Source: Raphanus sativus
Lineage: Eukaryota > Streptophyta > Magnoliopsida > Brassicales > Brassicaceae
Length of the DNA stretch: 64,000 bases
NCBI RefSeq assembly: GCF_000801105.2
Contig: NC_079514.1
Location: 6,448,001-6,512,000 of the forward strand
Direction of reading: 5' to 3'
Within the stretch, counting starts at the first letter, position 1. Each line of letters begins with the position of its first letter. Shown piece after piece: positions 45,892 through 56,100 of the stretch. The position numbers and the translations under genes were made by a program. Below the pieces are notes generated by a model that saw nothing but the letters and a program-made list of their open reading frames with translations, was not told the origin of the DNA and searched no databases.

Positions 45892-47644
45892 ATGGAGAAT
45901 CGAGAGGTTTCTTGTGATGATGATGAGCTGCCATTGAATCACATAGTAGATGAGGAAGATTTTAGAAGCTGTTGCGGTGATGAACAAGTATCGTTAAAGG
46001 AAAGTGATGATAATACATCCAAAGTAGCTGAGGAGGAGGAGGAGAAAAGAGATGAACTTGATTATGAGTTCTCTGTGAAGTTGTTCTTTAAAGGAGTTTC
46101 AGTAACCGAGAGAGGAGATTCAAGTTCTGGTTGTTCAGGGATTGGTGTTGTGTTGGAGAGGTTAGGAGATTTTGAGTTGATTCAGGTCCAGAAGAAGTTA
46201 AACATTTATGCTGAAGAGCTTGCAGTTAACTACTTAGCTTTAATCGATGGCCTTACCGTAGCTTTACAGAACAATCTCCGCTCTGTAGTTGCTGTAACAG
46301 ACTCGGAGTTGCTTTATAATCAGGCAAGTCTCTTTTTTTCAAATGGTTTCATTATCTCTTTGTAGCTTTGTTGTTTTATATGAAATGTCTTTGCAGATAA
46401 TTGGTAGTAAGGAGGAGAAGCTTGAGATCCCTATCTTGTTAGCTCTGAGAGAAAGGGTGTTGGAGAAAACAAGTGACCTTGATGGGTTTGTTGTAAAGCT
46501 TGCTCCTTTATGTGATCTTGACCAAGCTCTAAGCCTTGCTCGAGTAGCGGTAGGAATTTGTAATCTTGATGTTGTCGATAAACAAGCTGAGAACTGCTCC
46601 ATCTGCTGTGAAGAGCGTCTCGCAGAGATGATGCTAACGCTGAAATGCACTCACAAGTTCTGCTCTCATTGCATGAAAACATACGTGGAAGGGAAAGTAC
46701 AGTCTTCAGAAGTTCCCATCAGGTGTCCTGAACTGCAATGCAAGCATTATCTCTCCTCAGCAGAGTGCAAAACGTTTCTTCCTGTCTCATCTTTCAGATC
46801 ATTCCAGGAAGCAATCATGTGTGGTGCCAACAGTGGCAATATTTACTGTCCGTATCCGAACTGCTCTTTTCTGTTAGACCCTCGTGAGTGTCTTTCACCA
46901 GGAAGGGCTAGCGCAAGCTCGTGTAGTCAGTCAGAGAGTAGCTCTTGTGTGAAGTGTCCGCTCTGTGAGAGGTTTGTGTGTGTGGACTGTGGTGTTCCTT
47001 GGCATGATTCAATGAGCTGTGAAGAGTTTCAGATTCTTCATGTTGATGAAAGATATCCAGATGATGTTACATTGCATCGCTTGGCTAGGTATAAGAGGTG
47101 GAGACGGTGTCAGCAATGCCGTGTAATGATTGAGCTTGCTCAAGACTGCAACCACATGACTTGCCGGTAAGACATATATACATCCATAGAACGTTTCATC
47201 TCAATGTTGAGACCTCTCTTTGTGTTTTTTTTTCTCTGCAGGTGTGGACATGAGTTTTGCTACTGTTGTGGAGCAGAGTACAGAGAAGGACAACAGAGTT
47301 GCACTTGTGCTTTTTGGGATGATAAAGAAGAAGAAGATCAGGAAAACACAATCCAAGGACTTGAGCAATGGCCTTGGGACACATTCACCTCAATACCAGG
47401 TGTAATGGATGCTTACTCAGAGCAAGAAAGGTCTCAGCTAGCTCTGATCCAACAGTTCTTAGCCGGTGGTGGGTTTAGTCTCAGTGATCAACATACTTCT
47501 TATCAGTCGTCACGGCAGCCTCCATGTAGAGAGTCATCGTATGTTGAAGCTGCTATGAAAGATCTTGACCAGCTACCTTGGCTTGAGAGGTTTGTGTCGG
47601 TTATAAGTGATGATTACTATGAAGAGTATATTAATAGCCAGTGA
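45892..47644 (+). CDS. At5g60250-like: RBR-type E3 ubiquitin ligase with N-terminal RNase H-like domain, three exons
   Basis: Exons are 45892-46323, 46397-47166 and 47242-47644, giving 534 residues. The first intron uses a GC donor (CAG|GCAAGT) with a normal AG acceptor; retaining a GT-only model would truncate the protein. Residues about 60-200 form an RNase H-like fold of the type fused to plant RBR ligases. RING1 starts at CSICCEE (C211). An IBR (about 270-370) follows, with CPYPNC and CPLCERFVCVDCGVPWH. RING2 begins at C382/C385, with the conserved catalytic Cys at about 395 in QDCNHMTCRCGHEFCYCCG. RBR ligases pass ubiquitin through that Cys as a thioester. An acidic stretch (AEEEEEKRDE) precedes the first domain. 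It looks complete; the precise orthologue is from memory. Confidence 0.9.
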
Positions 47645-48420
47645 AAGTGGGGATAGAATGATGATAGCTTTGAGAGGTAGGTCTAAAGAGAGTCTCTCGC
47701 TCTCCAAAAGAAAACAAACATTTTGGAGTTTTAGATTCTTGATGAACTCCAAGAAATGAATTTGTATGAAACTATTAGCAATTAATTATATAGAGAAGAA
47801 CTTGATCATTTTACAAATCTTGCAAGAGATGAAAATTCTGTTCTGTCTTTCTGATATCTTCGGTTTTACAAAAGATTTGTCAATTTCAAGTTGGTCCACA
47901 GTCCACACTAGCTTCAACTCATATGTTAGGTTATAGCATCTTAAAGACATGGGAAGTTGTGTTACTTGAATCACACGACTTCGTTGGCTTATCTTTTTCC
48001 TTTTAAGTTTTGCAACACCCTAGCTGCAGAAATAATTTTTTCCCCCCTTTCACTTGTCTTCTTTAAGATTTGTAGTATATGAAAGATTCTTTTCTATCAT
48101 TTCATATTAAAAAAAACATGAGTTAATAGAAGGACAGTATATGAAGCCAATACTAAACTGTTGCCTGAAGATCCTTACGAAACAAGTTGGATCTCAAGTC
48201 TGTTATTACTTTTTCAGTATTTGATTATTAAGTATTAATTATCAATTATTATTTTCTTACACAGAAACACGAAAACATTACATCAAAAGGAAAAGAAACA
48301 AGCACACATTAATTTGATTTGAAAGGAAACATCACATGAAAAGAAAAGAAAGAAACAAGAGTAGCAGCCGGTAAAGAGCGGAGTTAACATGTTTCATACC
48401 GGCGGACGAGAGCAACCGGT
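47645..48420. other. RBR 3' region and spacer
   Basis: The first 150 bp is likely RBR 3' untranslated sequence. The rest has no gene; the 62-codon minus-strand frame at 47786-47974 shows no family features. It separates two convergent genes (RBR on + and the Kunitz-like gene on -). Confidence 0.5.
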
Positions 48421-49053
48421 TTAAAACTCACCCCATCTAATATCTCCCTCCCGGTAGAAAGAAGCAAAAAAGCCAGTGCCATTGGAAAATTCCAACGTCC
48501 CCATCTTTTCTCTATAATCAGTAAACTTTATAAGGACCTCCCTAGAATTGTCAACACTTCCGAAATTTAAACTGTAAAATCGGTCTTTAATTGGCTTGAT
48601 GATGAAGGTGCTGTCATTGCTTGACTTGGATCCCGTCAGGACTACACGTTCGATTGGCTCTGAGCTGACACTCCAGTACCCAGATTGCTTCTTCTTGCAA
48701 GGATAAAGACCCGTGAACTGGATTTTAAGCTCTGTTGATACACGTACCACATCATCATCTGATGATGATGGTAATATAAATCTAACTGCTATACGTTGGA
48801 AATGATTTAGAGTACTAGTCATCATTAACACATAATCTGAGCAATCTGGATAAGGTGGTAACTGGGTGATCCATTGTCGTAATGGCGGGGTACTCAGGAC
48901 GTTGATGAGATACGGATCATTGGCCTTTACTGGCCTCCCGAAGTTATCAGTGACGACTTCGTTCTCACCGGAAACAACACTGAACGTTGTTATAGCAACG
49001 AACAAGAAACATAACACCAATTGAAATATTGTGATTGCACCCACTGCTTTCAT
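48421..49053 (-). CDS. Secreted Kunitz (STI)-like beta-trefoil protein, divergent, single exon
   Basis: A single 210-residue frame without introns. A hydrophobic signal peptide spans about 1-28 (ITIFQLVLCFLFVAITTFSV). The mature part opens VVTDNFGRPVKANDPYLIN, which mirrors the Kunitz family start (V-x-D-x-x-G-x-x-(V/L)...Y-x-I). VSTELKIQFTGLYPC then YWSV resembles the central Kunitz segment, and GTLEFSNGTGFFASFYR the C-terminal strand. Cys residues are few (about four after the signal peptide). If the fold is right, it is an apoplastic or vacuolar protease-inhibitor relative, but the reactive loop cannot be assigned. Two Asn-x-Ser/Thr sites (NDS, NGT) are visible. It could instead belong to a lineage-specific secreted family; function is unproven. 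Confidence 0.6.
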   Translation of the reverse strand: MKAVGAITIFQLVLCFLFVAITTFSVVSGENEVVTDNFGRPVKANDPYLINVLSTPPLRQWITQLPPYPDCSDYVLMMTSTLNHFQRIAVRFILPSSSDDDVVRVSTELKIQFTGLYPCKKKQSGYWSVSSEPIERVVLTGSKSSNDSTFIIKPIKDRFYSLNFGSVDNSREVLIKFTDYREKMGTLEFSNGTGFFASFYREGDIRWGEF

Positions 49054-49759
49054 CTTCTTTTTTTCTCTGATTTCTTGCTTTTTTTTGGTTGAGTTCCTAT
49101 GATGATGATAATGCTAATGCTTGGTAATGTGTTTATAGAGATTAAGTATGGATATAATATAAGATTTATTTTCTTATTTACTCGTCATGTTGAACGTCAG
49201 CGCTACTAATTAATGAAACTCGCTTCAGGCGAGCTTATATATATAATGTGCTACTCTGTCTTTTTTTTTTGTCTCTACTTAAAAATGTGGATCGAGGAAG
49301 CTCATAAGTCATATAATCATATTCTTTTTTCCCCTTACCGGCTGGATCGATTACGACTGGATCTTTGTCAACGCCGCTGGTAGCATGATATGATATAGAG
49401 GGTTGATTTCGCAAGAGGAAGGCTCTTCGCACTTATCTGAACCCTTTGAGATTTATTCAAACAAACTTGGTTAATTGTTTGTGTGCACTGTTTACCATAA
49501 GTTCAATATAGGATGATCCATTCAGCCTTTTTGATTTTTACGTTTCCTTTTATAACTAAAAGATAGATTTTTGGGTCGAACCCTGTCAGACTTGGGACTA
49601 GTCCAGTTCAAACGATTAATTGGTTAAAACGGTTTCATGTTTCTTTTTCATAATTAGTTTTCATTTTTAAAATATTATTAGTGGAAGATCCTATCGAATG
49701 ATATAATATTATGGGGTTCAATACCATGTTCTTTTTTTTCCTATTCGCCCATATGCTTA

Positions 49760-50034
49760 GAGCATTCTCATTGGGGGATTTTAACTCAGACTCACACACA
49801 TCCAAATTTTTTTTTATAATAATCTGTGTTGTGTGAACCCCTACCGCGTGATCTCTTCCCAGTGAAAAGGGTTTATTACTGTTTCGCGGGCTCCACGATA
49901 TGTGGTGGCCCGCGATTGATTCGACTATTATTTTTTTTTTAGAAAAATGGTCAAATAAAAAAAAAGTTTAAAATAATCTAAAATATATATATTTTAAGAA
50001 TCGAGATTGGAAGGGTTTGCCAATAGAAATGCTC
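49760..50034. mobile_element. Tourist-like (PIF/Harbinger) MITE, 275 bp
   Basis: GAGCATTCTCATTGG at the left is matched by CCAATAGAAATGCTC at the right, an imperfect inverted repeat. TTA flanks both sides (49757-49759 and 50035-50037), the trinucleotide duplication of this superfamily. The interior has CCCGCGATTGATTC and AT-rich tracts, no coding. Confidence 0.82.
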
Positions 50035-51089
50035 TTACATTTGTCTATTCCTTTCGACCTGTATAAAATATTACAAATTGATATCCGCTACTTATATACT
50101 AATTTAATCAATACTAATACATTAACTAAACACGCTTAAGACGAGCTTTTATTATAATAACTTTTTTTTTGTCTCTACCTGAAATGTTGAAGGTGTTTGT
50201 GAAGTTCATTATCATTCTTTCTCCCTCAGTATAATTTTCTGGTCTTTAAATTTTTTTATTTTATTCCATAATAAGTAATGTTGTTAGAATTCTAGATAAA
50301 ATTTAATGTTATCTAAAATTTGTGGCCAAATACAAAATACTGTTTTTTTCTGAAGAAATGTAAAATTTATTTCAGTAAAAAAAAACTTTGTTACAGTAGA
50401 CGTGACATTGGTATCAAAAGTAGTAGGACACATCACACCTATATTAGCCACTTGCCACAAACCATGTCGACGTATAACTCTGATACTTACTTGACACCAT
50501 TTACTTTTTGAAGAATTGAGATCTTGTTCCTTACATTCTTGTCAGTGTGTTGAATCATTTTGTGAGGCTGTGTTCATATTTATATTGTTTTTAACTAATA
50601 ACAAATACTTAAAATATTAGTGTACCATGAAAGTTTCTTAAGATCACTTAGAATCTTTCATTAACTATATGTTCCACATTAAGGAGATGAAAGTTTATAA
50701 CATAGTTTTTTTATGTTAAAAAGGAGATGATGATAATTGTTAACAAAATATTCTTTATGGTATTGTAGTCTATTCCTCCATATTTATTACTAATAACTAA
50801 ACTTTACAAACCAATGTAAATAATCAATTATTCAGAACTTATGCATTAAAATGGTTTTTTTTCCTGCACATTTTATATAACTATATGCCAAGGTAAATCT
50901 AATAAGATAAACTATAAACACTAATCCAATTAACAGTTAGTTAAATAGATAAAATTACTCATATAAATAAGAACTTTGTGTGTATAAATGATATATTAAA
51001 ATTAAACAAATATGTATAATCAATAAATATAAAAATATATACTACCAAAATTATATACAAAATTGATATATATAATTATAAAAACAAAA

Positions 51090-51115
51090 ACATGGACGTG
51101 CAGGTCAAATTCTAG
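51090..51115 (+). mobile_element. Helitron-like 3' terminus
   Basis: CATGGACGTGCAGGTCAAATTCTAG followed by T resembles the G(G)GTCAAA-TCTAG ends seen at 37126 and 43427. The 5' end was not identified; the AT-rich block from about 50830 may be its interior. Confidence 0.45.
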
Positions 51116-51325
51116 TTTTTTTTGTTAAAACTCTAAGTTATGTGCATTCTTGCAAATCAAGTAATTGACATCTGTGAGTATATTCTACTCTGGAAAGCAA
51201 AACACATTTTAATGTTAAGTTCCTAATTCAAAAAGAAAAAAGGAAGTCTTTAGGATTTAAGTTAGCTAAAAAACAGATACTGAATGTTTTCTGTCACAAA
51301 GAATATTGTGTGATACTAAAAAAAC

Positions 51326-52624
51326 ATGGCTTTTTCTTTTGACCTAGCCGTCACCTTATACCGGGAGACAAGAAGAATGAAGAGGAGATCGAAAGTAATA
51401 AGAAGAAGACAGAGAGACATATGCAAGAGCCATGAACCCCCGCAGGAGATTCCTTTCGATCTCGTGATAGAGATTCTCACAAGACTCCCTCCTAAATCCC
51501 TTATGAGGTTCAAATCCGTCTCTAACATCTGGTCATCTTTCATTTGTTCCAAATATTTCACCAACCATTACCTAAAAGCTTCATCACCGTCGCCTCGTCT
51601 ATACATGTGGTTGTGCTTCGACAACAAAAAGGAATTATTACTATCATCATCTTCTTCTGACTTGGATGTTAGTACTATGTCATCCTTTGTAGTTGATCAA
51701 GATTTGACTATCCCAGCAATGGAAGACTACTTGGTCTCTCACATTTTTCAAGGTTTGATGTGCTTTACAAATAGGCAAAGTGCTAAAATATATAACACTT
51801 CCACTAGACAACTGGTCGTCTTACCGGACATAGAAGAATCCAACATCATAGCTGAAGATATGACCTTCAAAAACTTCATGTACCGTATCGGACACGACGC
51901 TGTTCATAACCAATATAAAGTGGTTTGCATAGTTTCAGCGAGCAAAAATGGACGTATATTAAAGTCTCTGCTAGAGCATTGGGTCTTCATACTAGGAGGT
52001 GTATCAAATAGATGGAGAAAGATTTCAAGCCCATGTCCACCACATGATTCTCCTTTAAAACAAAGATCAACTATCAATGGGCGTATGTATTATCTAGCTT
52101 GTGAATCTTTGAATTATCTGCTTGTGAGTTTCGATATTAGTTCTGAAGAAACCCGTTTGCTCCAAAAACCCGAAGATTTCTTTTGGCATAGGTATTATAT
52201 TAATCTTATAGAATACGCTGGAAAGATAGCTATTTTTGTCCATGCTGATCTTGTAAAAGATGGTGTGATGGAACTATGGGTTATGGAAGATGAAGAGAAG
52301 AATATATGGTCAAGGAAGAAACTGGTGTTGCATCCTTCTCAAATGGATATGGTCAAAAACAATGCAGACAGTCCCTATTTGAAGTTTCGTGGTACAACTA
52401 GAAACGGTGACGTTATCTTGGTACCTAACAATAAAATTCTTAGGGTTATCCACGGCCCGATTCACGTTTTACCTCAAGGTACAACTCTCTTCTACGTTTT
52501 ACTTTACAATATACAAAAGAATCATTTGAGAAGAGTTGAAATCGAAGACGGATCAAACTGCTTTCTAAACAAAAGATGGGACATTATTGGATTGGACGAC
52601 ACTGAGAACTTGATGTGTCTCTAA
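51326..52624 (+). CDS. F-box protein with F-box-associated (FBA type 3) domain
   Basis: A single-exon gene; 432 residues from the first ATG. An internal ATG at 51377 (MKRRSKVIRRRQ) would give 415 residues and better matches the usual start of this family. The F-box is EIPFDLVIEILTRLPPKSLM through FICSKYFTNHYL (about 41-83 from the first Met). It is followed by the beta-rich FBA region with IYNTSTRQLVVLP, the GHDAVHNQYKVVCIV block and a WRKISSPCPPH segment. Such proteins are substrate receptors of SCF ubiquitin ligases via SKP1/ASK; the substrate cannot be inferred. This is one of the fast-expanding plant families, so no orthologue is proposed. The frame is intact. It converges on the TNL gene, 560 bp between stop codons. 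Confidence 0.9.
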   Translation: MAFSFDLAVTLYRETRRMKRRSKVIRRRQRDICKSHEPPQEIPFDLVIEILTRLPPKSLMRFKSVSNIWSSFICSKYFTNHYLKASSPSPRLYMWLCFDNKKELLLSSSSSDLDVSTMSSFVVDQDLTIPAMEDYLVSHIFQGLMCFTNRQSAKIYNTSTRQLVVLPDIEESNIIAEDMTFKNFMYRIGHDAVHNQYKVVCIVSASKNGRILKSLLEHWVFILGGVSNRWRKISSPCPPHDSPLKQRSTINGRMYYLACESLNYLLVSFDISSEETRLLQKPEDFFWHRYYINLIEYAGKIAIFVHADLVKDGVMELWVMEDEEKNIWSRKKLVLHPSQMDMVKNNADSPYLKFRGTTRNGDVILVPNNKILRVIHGPIHVLPQGTTLFYVLLYNIQKNHLRRVEIEDGSNCFLNKRWDIIGLDDTENLMCL

Positions 52625-53183
52625 CTGCTTTTGTGAGTGTTTTATTTTAGTTTTGGAATGTTTCTCTAATCAATTTTTTTTTGGAGTTTTTGTTCAACTA
52701 TAATTTTGTAACGAAATGCAGCACATTTTTGTGTCTTTCATAAAGGCTTATAAATTTGATGCTTCTAAGGCTCTGTCCCTTTTCAAACCTTCCAATCACT
52801 TATGAACATTTTTCTTTTGATTCTTTGCATAGAAACCAAAAAGTCTGAGGTTTTAGTTGGGAGAGAGAATATCCTAAAATAGATAAAAAAATGGTTGAAT
52901 AAAGAAGGAGAAACAAAAGGCCTATATAGCACCATCAGAAATTCAAAAAAGGATTTGGAAGGAGCATTTAAAGCATACCAAACGTTTGAAGAAAAAAACT
53001 CCATGCAACTGGAGGGAATTGGACCTTGGCCTTTTCAGTTTAAAGGACTGTGATCTGCATGACTTTGACGAGATGATTAAAAATAATTCTTACATATCGA
53101 ACATATATTCCTTTGTGGAAAAATTTCACGACACAACACAGTGGAACACACGATCAGTTGTGTCCAATTCCGAAGATACCCAA
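52625..53183. other. Spacer between convergent F-box and TNL genes
   Basis: It contains the two 3' untranslated regions. The plus strand is open from about 52888 to 53246 in one frame (PSEIQKRIWKEHLKHTKRLK... then NWRELDLGLFSLKDCDLHDF). This looks more protein-like than expected but lacks a start at the left and runs into the antisense of the TNL last exon. I treat it as unproven. Confidence 0.4.
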
Positions 53184-56100
53184 CTACAGATTGATTTGCC
53201 TTTGGGTGTCATCTCCCAATTGGAATTCTCTGCAAGGTTGATTTGATCCACATGAATCCTCTCGACTGGAAGATAAACTTCCACTTCCTAAACTTATGTA
53301 ATCCCCATTCTTTATAGGAGTTAAATTTTGACACTCGATTTCTTCACGAGTTGTAAAAGACTCTGCATCCTTGTTGTCAGTCACATCTGGGTTTGTCTTC
53401 AGGGGTTCATCACATGCATACACCAGTCTTAAGCCGCACTTGAGCACTTCGACTCTAGCTTTCTCATCTGTGACACCAAACTCAAGGGAAGTTGTAGTTG
53501 GAATACATGCACCTGAGCACTGCTCTTCAAGACATTTGATGTTATTTGAGCATCTGGTATAGCAAATAAAGACATGCTCCGATGACATCTTGTATCGTTT
53601 ATTGCCGTTTGCCATCTTGTCTGACTTCTTGCCATGCCTGTTCCAACTTCCAACCAGGCGATCGAAGGAGATCCGTGACCCATCTTTACTTTCCAGCTTA
53701 AACTTGCATGTCACCGAAAAGGAGTTGATTCCTTCTTGACCGTTTGGAAAAGAGACAACTACACATAAAGCTATTCCGACAAACCTATTTTCATTCCAAT
53801 GTGGGGAAAGTTTGAGGTTTAACTCAGATCCAACTGCTTCATGGCAAAACCATGAAGGTACTTCGCAACCTGGAAAGCAAGTGCTGAACAAAGCCTCTGG
53901 AACAAAACCCTGCAAAAGTTATTACAAAAGTTATAATAGCCATAAGGTTACTTGCGAAGCAAGAAAAGGACGAGAAAATACCTCATTGCAGCGTTTTAGT
54001 GCATCTGATAGCAACTGGCATTTCCGTTGAGCGTAGTTTGTGATTCCTTCCTTTGCAGTCCGGTCCAATTTGTTGCAGTTGGTGAAAATGAATGTGGAGT
54101 GAATCTGCTCTGATGGTAAATGAGTAGCCAGTGGAGTTGCAACTGTTCTTAGCGACTCGCACCCGTGTGCATCTAAGCACTGAAGATTTGGTGGAAGCTG
54201 TGGAATAGAGACAAGATTCTTACAGTGCTTCAAGTCCAGCCATTTCAACTGAAGTAGCAGACTGATGTTACCCGGAAGGAGAGTGATTGTATCGTTTCCG
54301 CTTAGGCATAAACGCTGAAGTGAGGTTATCATAGGAATCTTCTCTACTGCTGTCCCATCAAGCATCAGAATCTGCAAGCATTTCATGTTCTTCATCTCAT
54401 CTGGGAGACAACTTAGCTTCGAACAACCAGAACATACTAGTTCTTGAAGATCTTTCATCTTGTCAAATCCTTGGGGAAGCTTTACCAGCTTCTTGCAGTC
54501 TTTCATGCTTAATTTCACGAGTGCTGTTAGCTTCTCCATGTCTGTAGGAAGTATCTTTATTGCACTGCCATCCAAATATAGTGCATAGAGAGTTTCTGAA
54601 ATCACCACAAACTTCTTCAGACTTGAGCAGTTGCTAAGGATGAGTGTCTTGAGAGATATCAAATTGATAGCGGGAAGGGACTCGAGAGCTGTGCACCCTT
54701 TCAAATTCAGGAAAACAAGACTTTCCATTTTTTGCATATCCAGAGGTAACGTTTTCAGTGCTGTGCAGCCTTCGAGGTTCAGCCTTTCAAGATTTTGAGC
54801 CTTTGATAGCCCTGACAAGTTATCCAGCTTACTTGAGTGATTTAGATCGACCCACTTTAGTTTTGGTACATCCTGTGATGAGAAAGTGATCCATACACTG
54901 AGTTAGTATAATCCATCTAACCAACTGAACCAAAAAAAAAGAAAAAAAAATATCTATCCAGAGACTAACCTTCTCTTCTTTCCAAATCTGTTTAATCTTG
55001 CTGTAAGGGAGCTTAAGGTCTACAAGATTCTTGGGTTTGAAACATTGTGGAAGTTCATCTTCTGGAAAATTCAGCCAATGCAAACATCGTACCTCTTCCA
55101 GTGGAAGCTCGAGTCCATCAGGGATGTGTATGTTTTCCTTAGGCTCACACTCCTGAGGACAATGTGAACTGTAGAACTTGAGATACCTGAGATGTCGCAT
55201 CTTCTTGAGGTGATCCCTTCCTAAGGTCACATGTTTCTTCATGTCGTACAAGTCGAGAAAAAAACTTCTGACGCTGGTGCCTCCTCCCTATAAACACCCA
55301 CAAAGTCAGCAAATTAAAAGAGAACAAAAATAAAAAAATAAAATAAAAATAAAATAAAAGAGAACAAGTAATGAAGCTCTGAACTATAAATTACTCTCTC
55401 CGTTTCAAATTATATGAAGCTTTAAAAAGTTTATATTGTTTCAAATATAAGATGTTTTGAAATTTTAAGATTAATTTTAATTTTATTAAAAATGTTTAAC
55501 CAATTAGATTTCACGGTTTTTAATAATTGTTCGAATGACTTTAAAATTATATATTTAAAAATACTTTTTAAAAAAAAATGTAAATTTCTTAATCTAACAA
55601 CTAAAACATCATAATATACGAAGGGAGTATAATGAATTGTGTAAGTCAGTCTCACTTGTCTTTTCCGCAGCTTATCGAGCATGTCTCCGTTATTTTTGTT
55701 CTGACGGTGCCATATCCGGTGTCTCCCTCTTCCATCCTTAGCATAAGCTTCTGAACCAACTTCCATGGCAAACATATACAAAAGATCATGCATCTCCACT
55801 CGGCTGTCAGAAATATAAATCATGAACTTGTCCTTGAGAGCATCTATTATCATTGTCGCCTTAGGATTCTCGGGACCATATGAATCCAGCAAGCTCTTTA
55901 CATAGACCAAATCATGGGATCTGAAAAACGCTATGTCAAGAAACGCATCCTTCTGCTCTTGACTCAGTTCATCATAAGTTACTTGCAAGACACGGTCACG
56001 AATACTAGGGCTGAGCTTTTGCGGAAGTGAATCTAGTTTCTCTTTCCAGCAAGGCAAGAGTTTGCCACGAAGCTCTTCACCCAATATCTTGAGAACTTGC

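Larger units (their letters stand above)
49054..51325. other. Intergenic region between Kunitz-like and F-box genes
   Basis: The Kunitz-like gene promoter occupies the first few hundred bp. A minus-strand open frame at 49235-49432 (65 codons, containing VDKDPVVIDPAGKGKKEYDY) is protein-like and may be a leftover exon, but I cannot place it. A Tourist-like MITE and a Helitron 3' end are listed separately. The rest is AT-rich. Confidence 0.45.

Noticed and set aside
49235..49432. A small minus-strand gene
   Set aside because: Sixty-five codons with protein-like composition but no recognised family, start context or neighbouring exon.
53371..54030. Plus-strand open frames across the TNL last exons
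   Set aside because: They are antisense to well-supported LRR and C-terminal domain exons and show no independent features.
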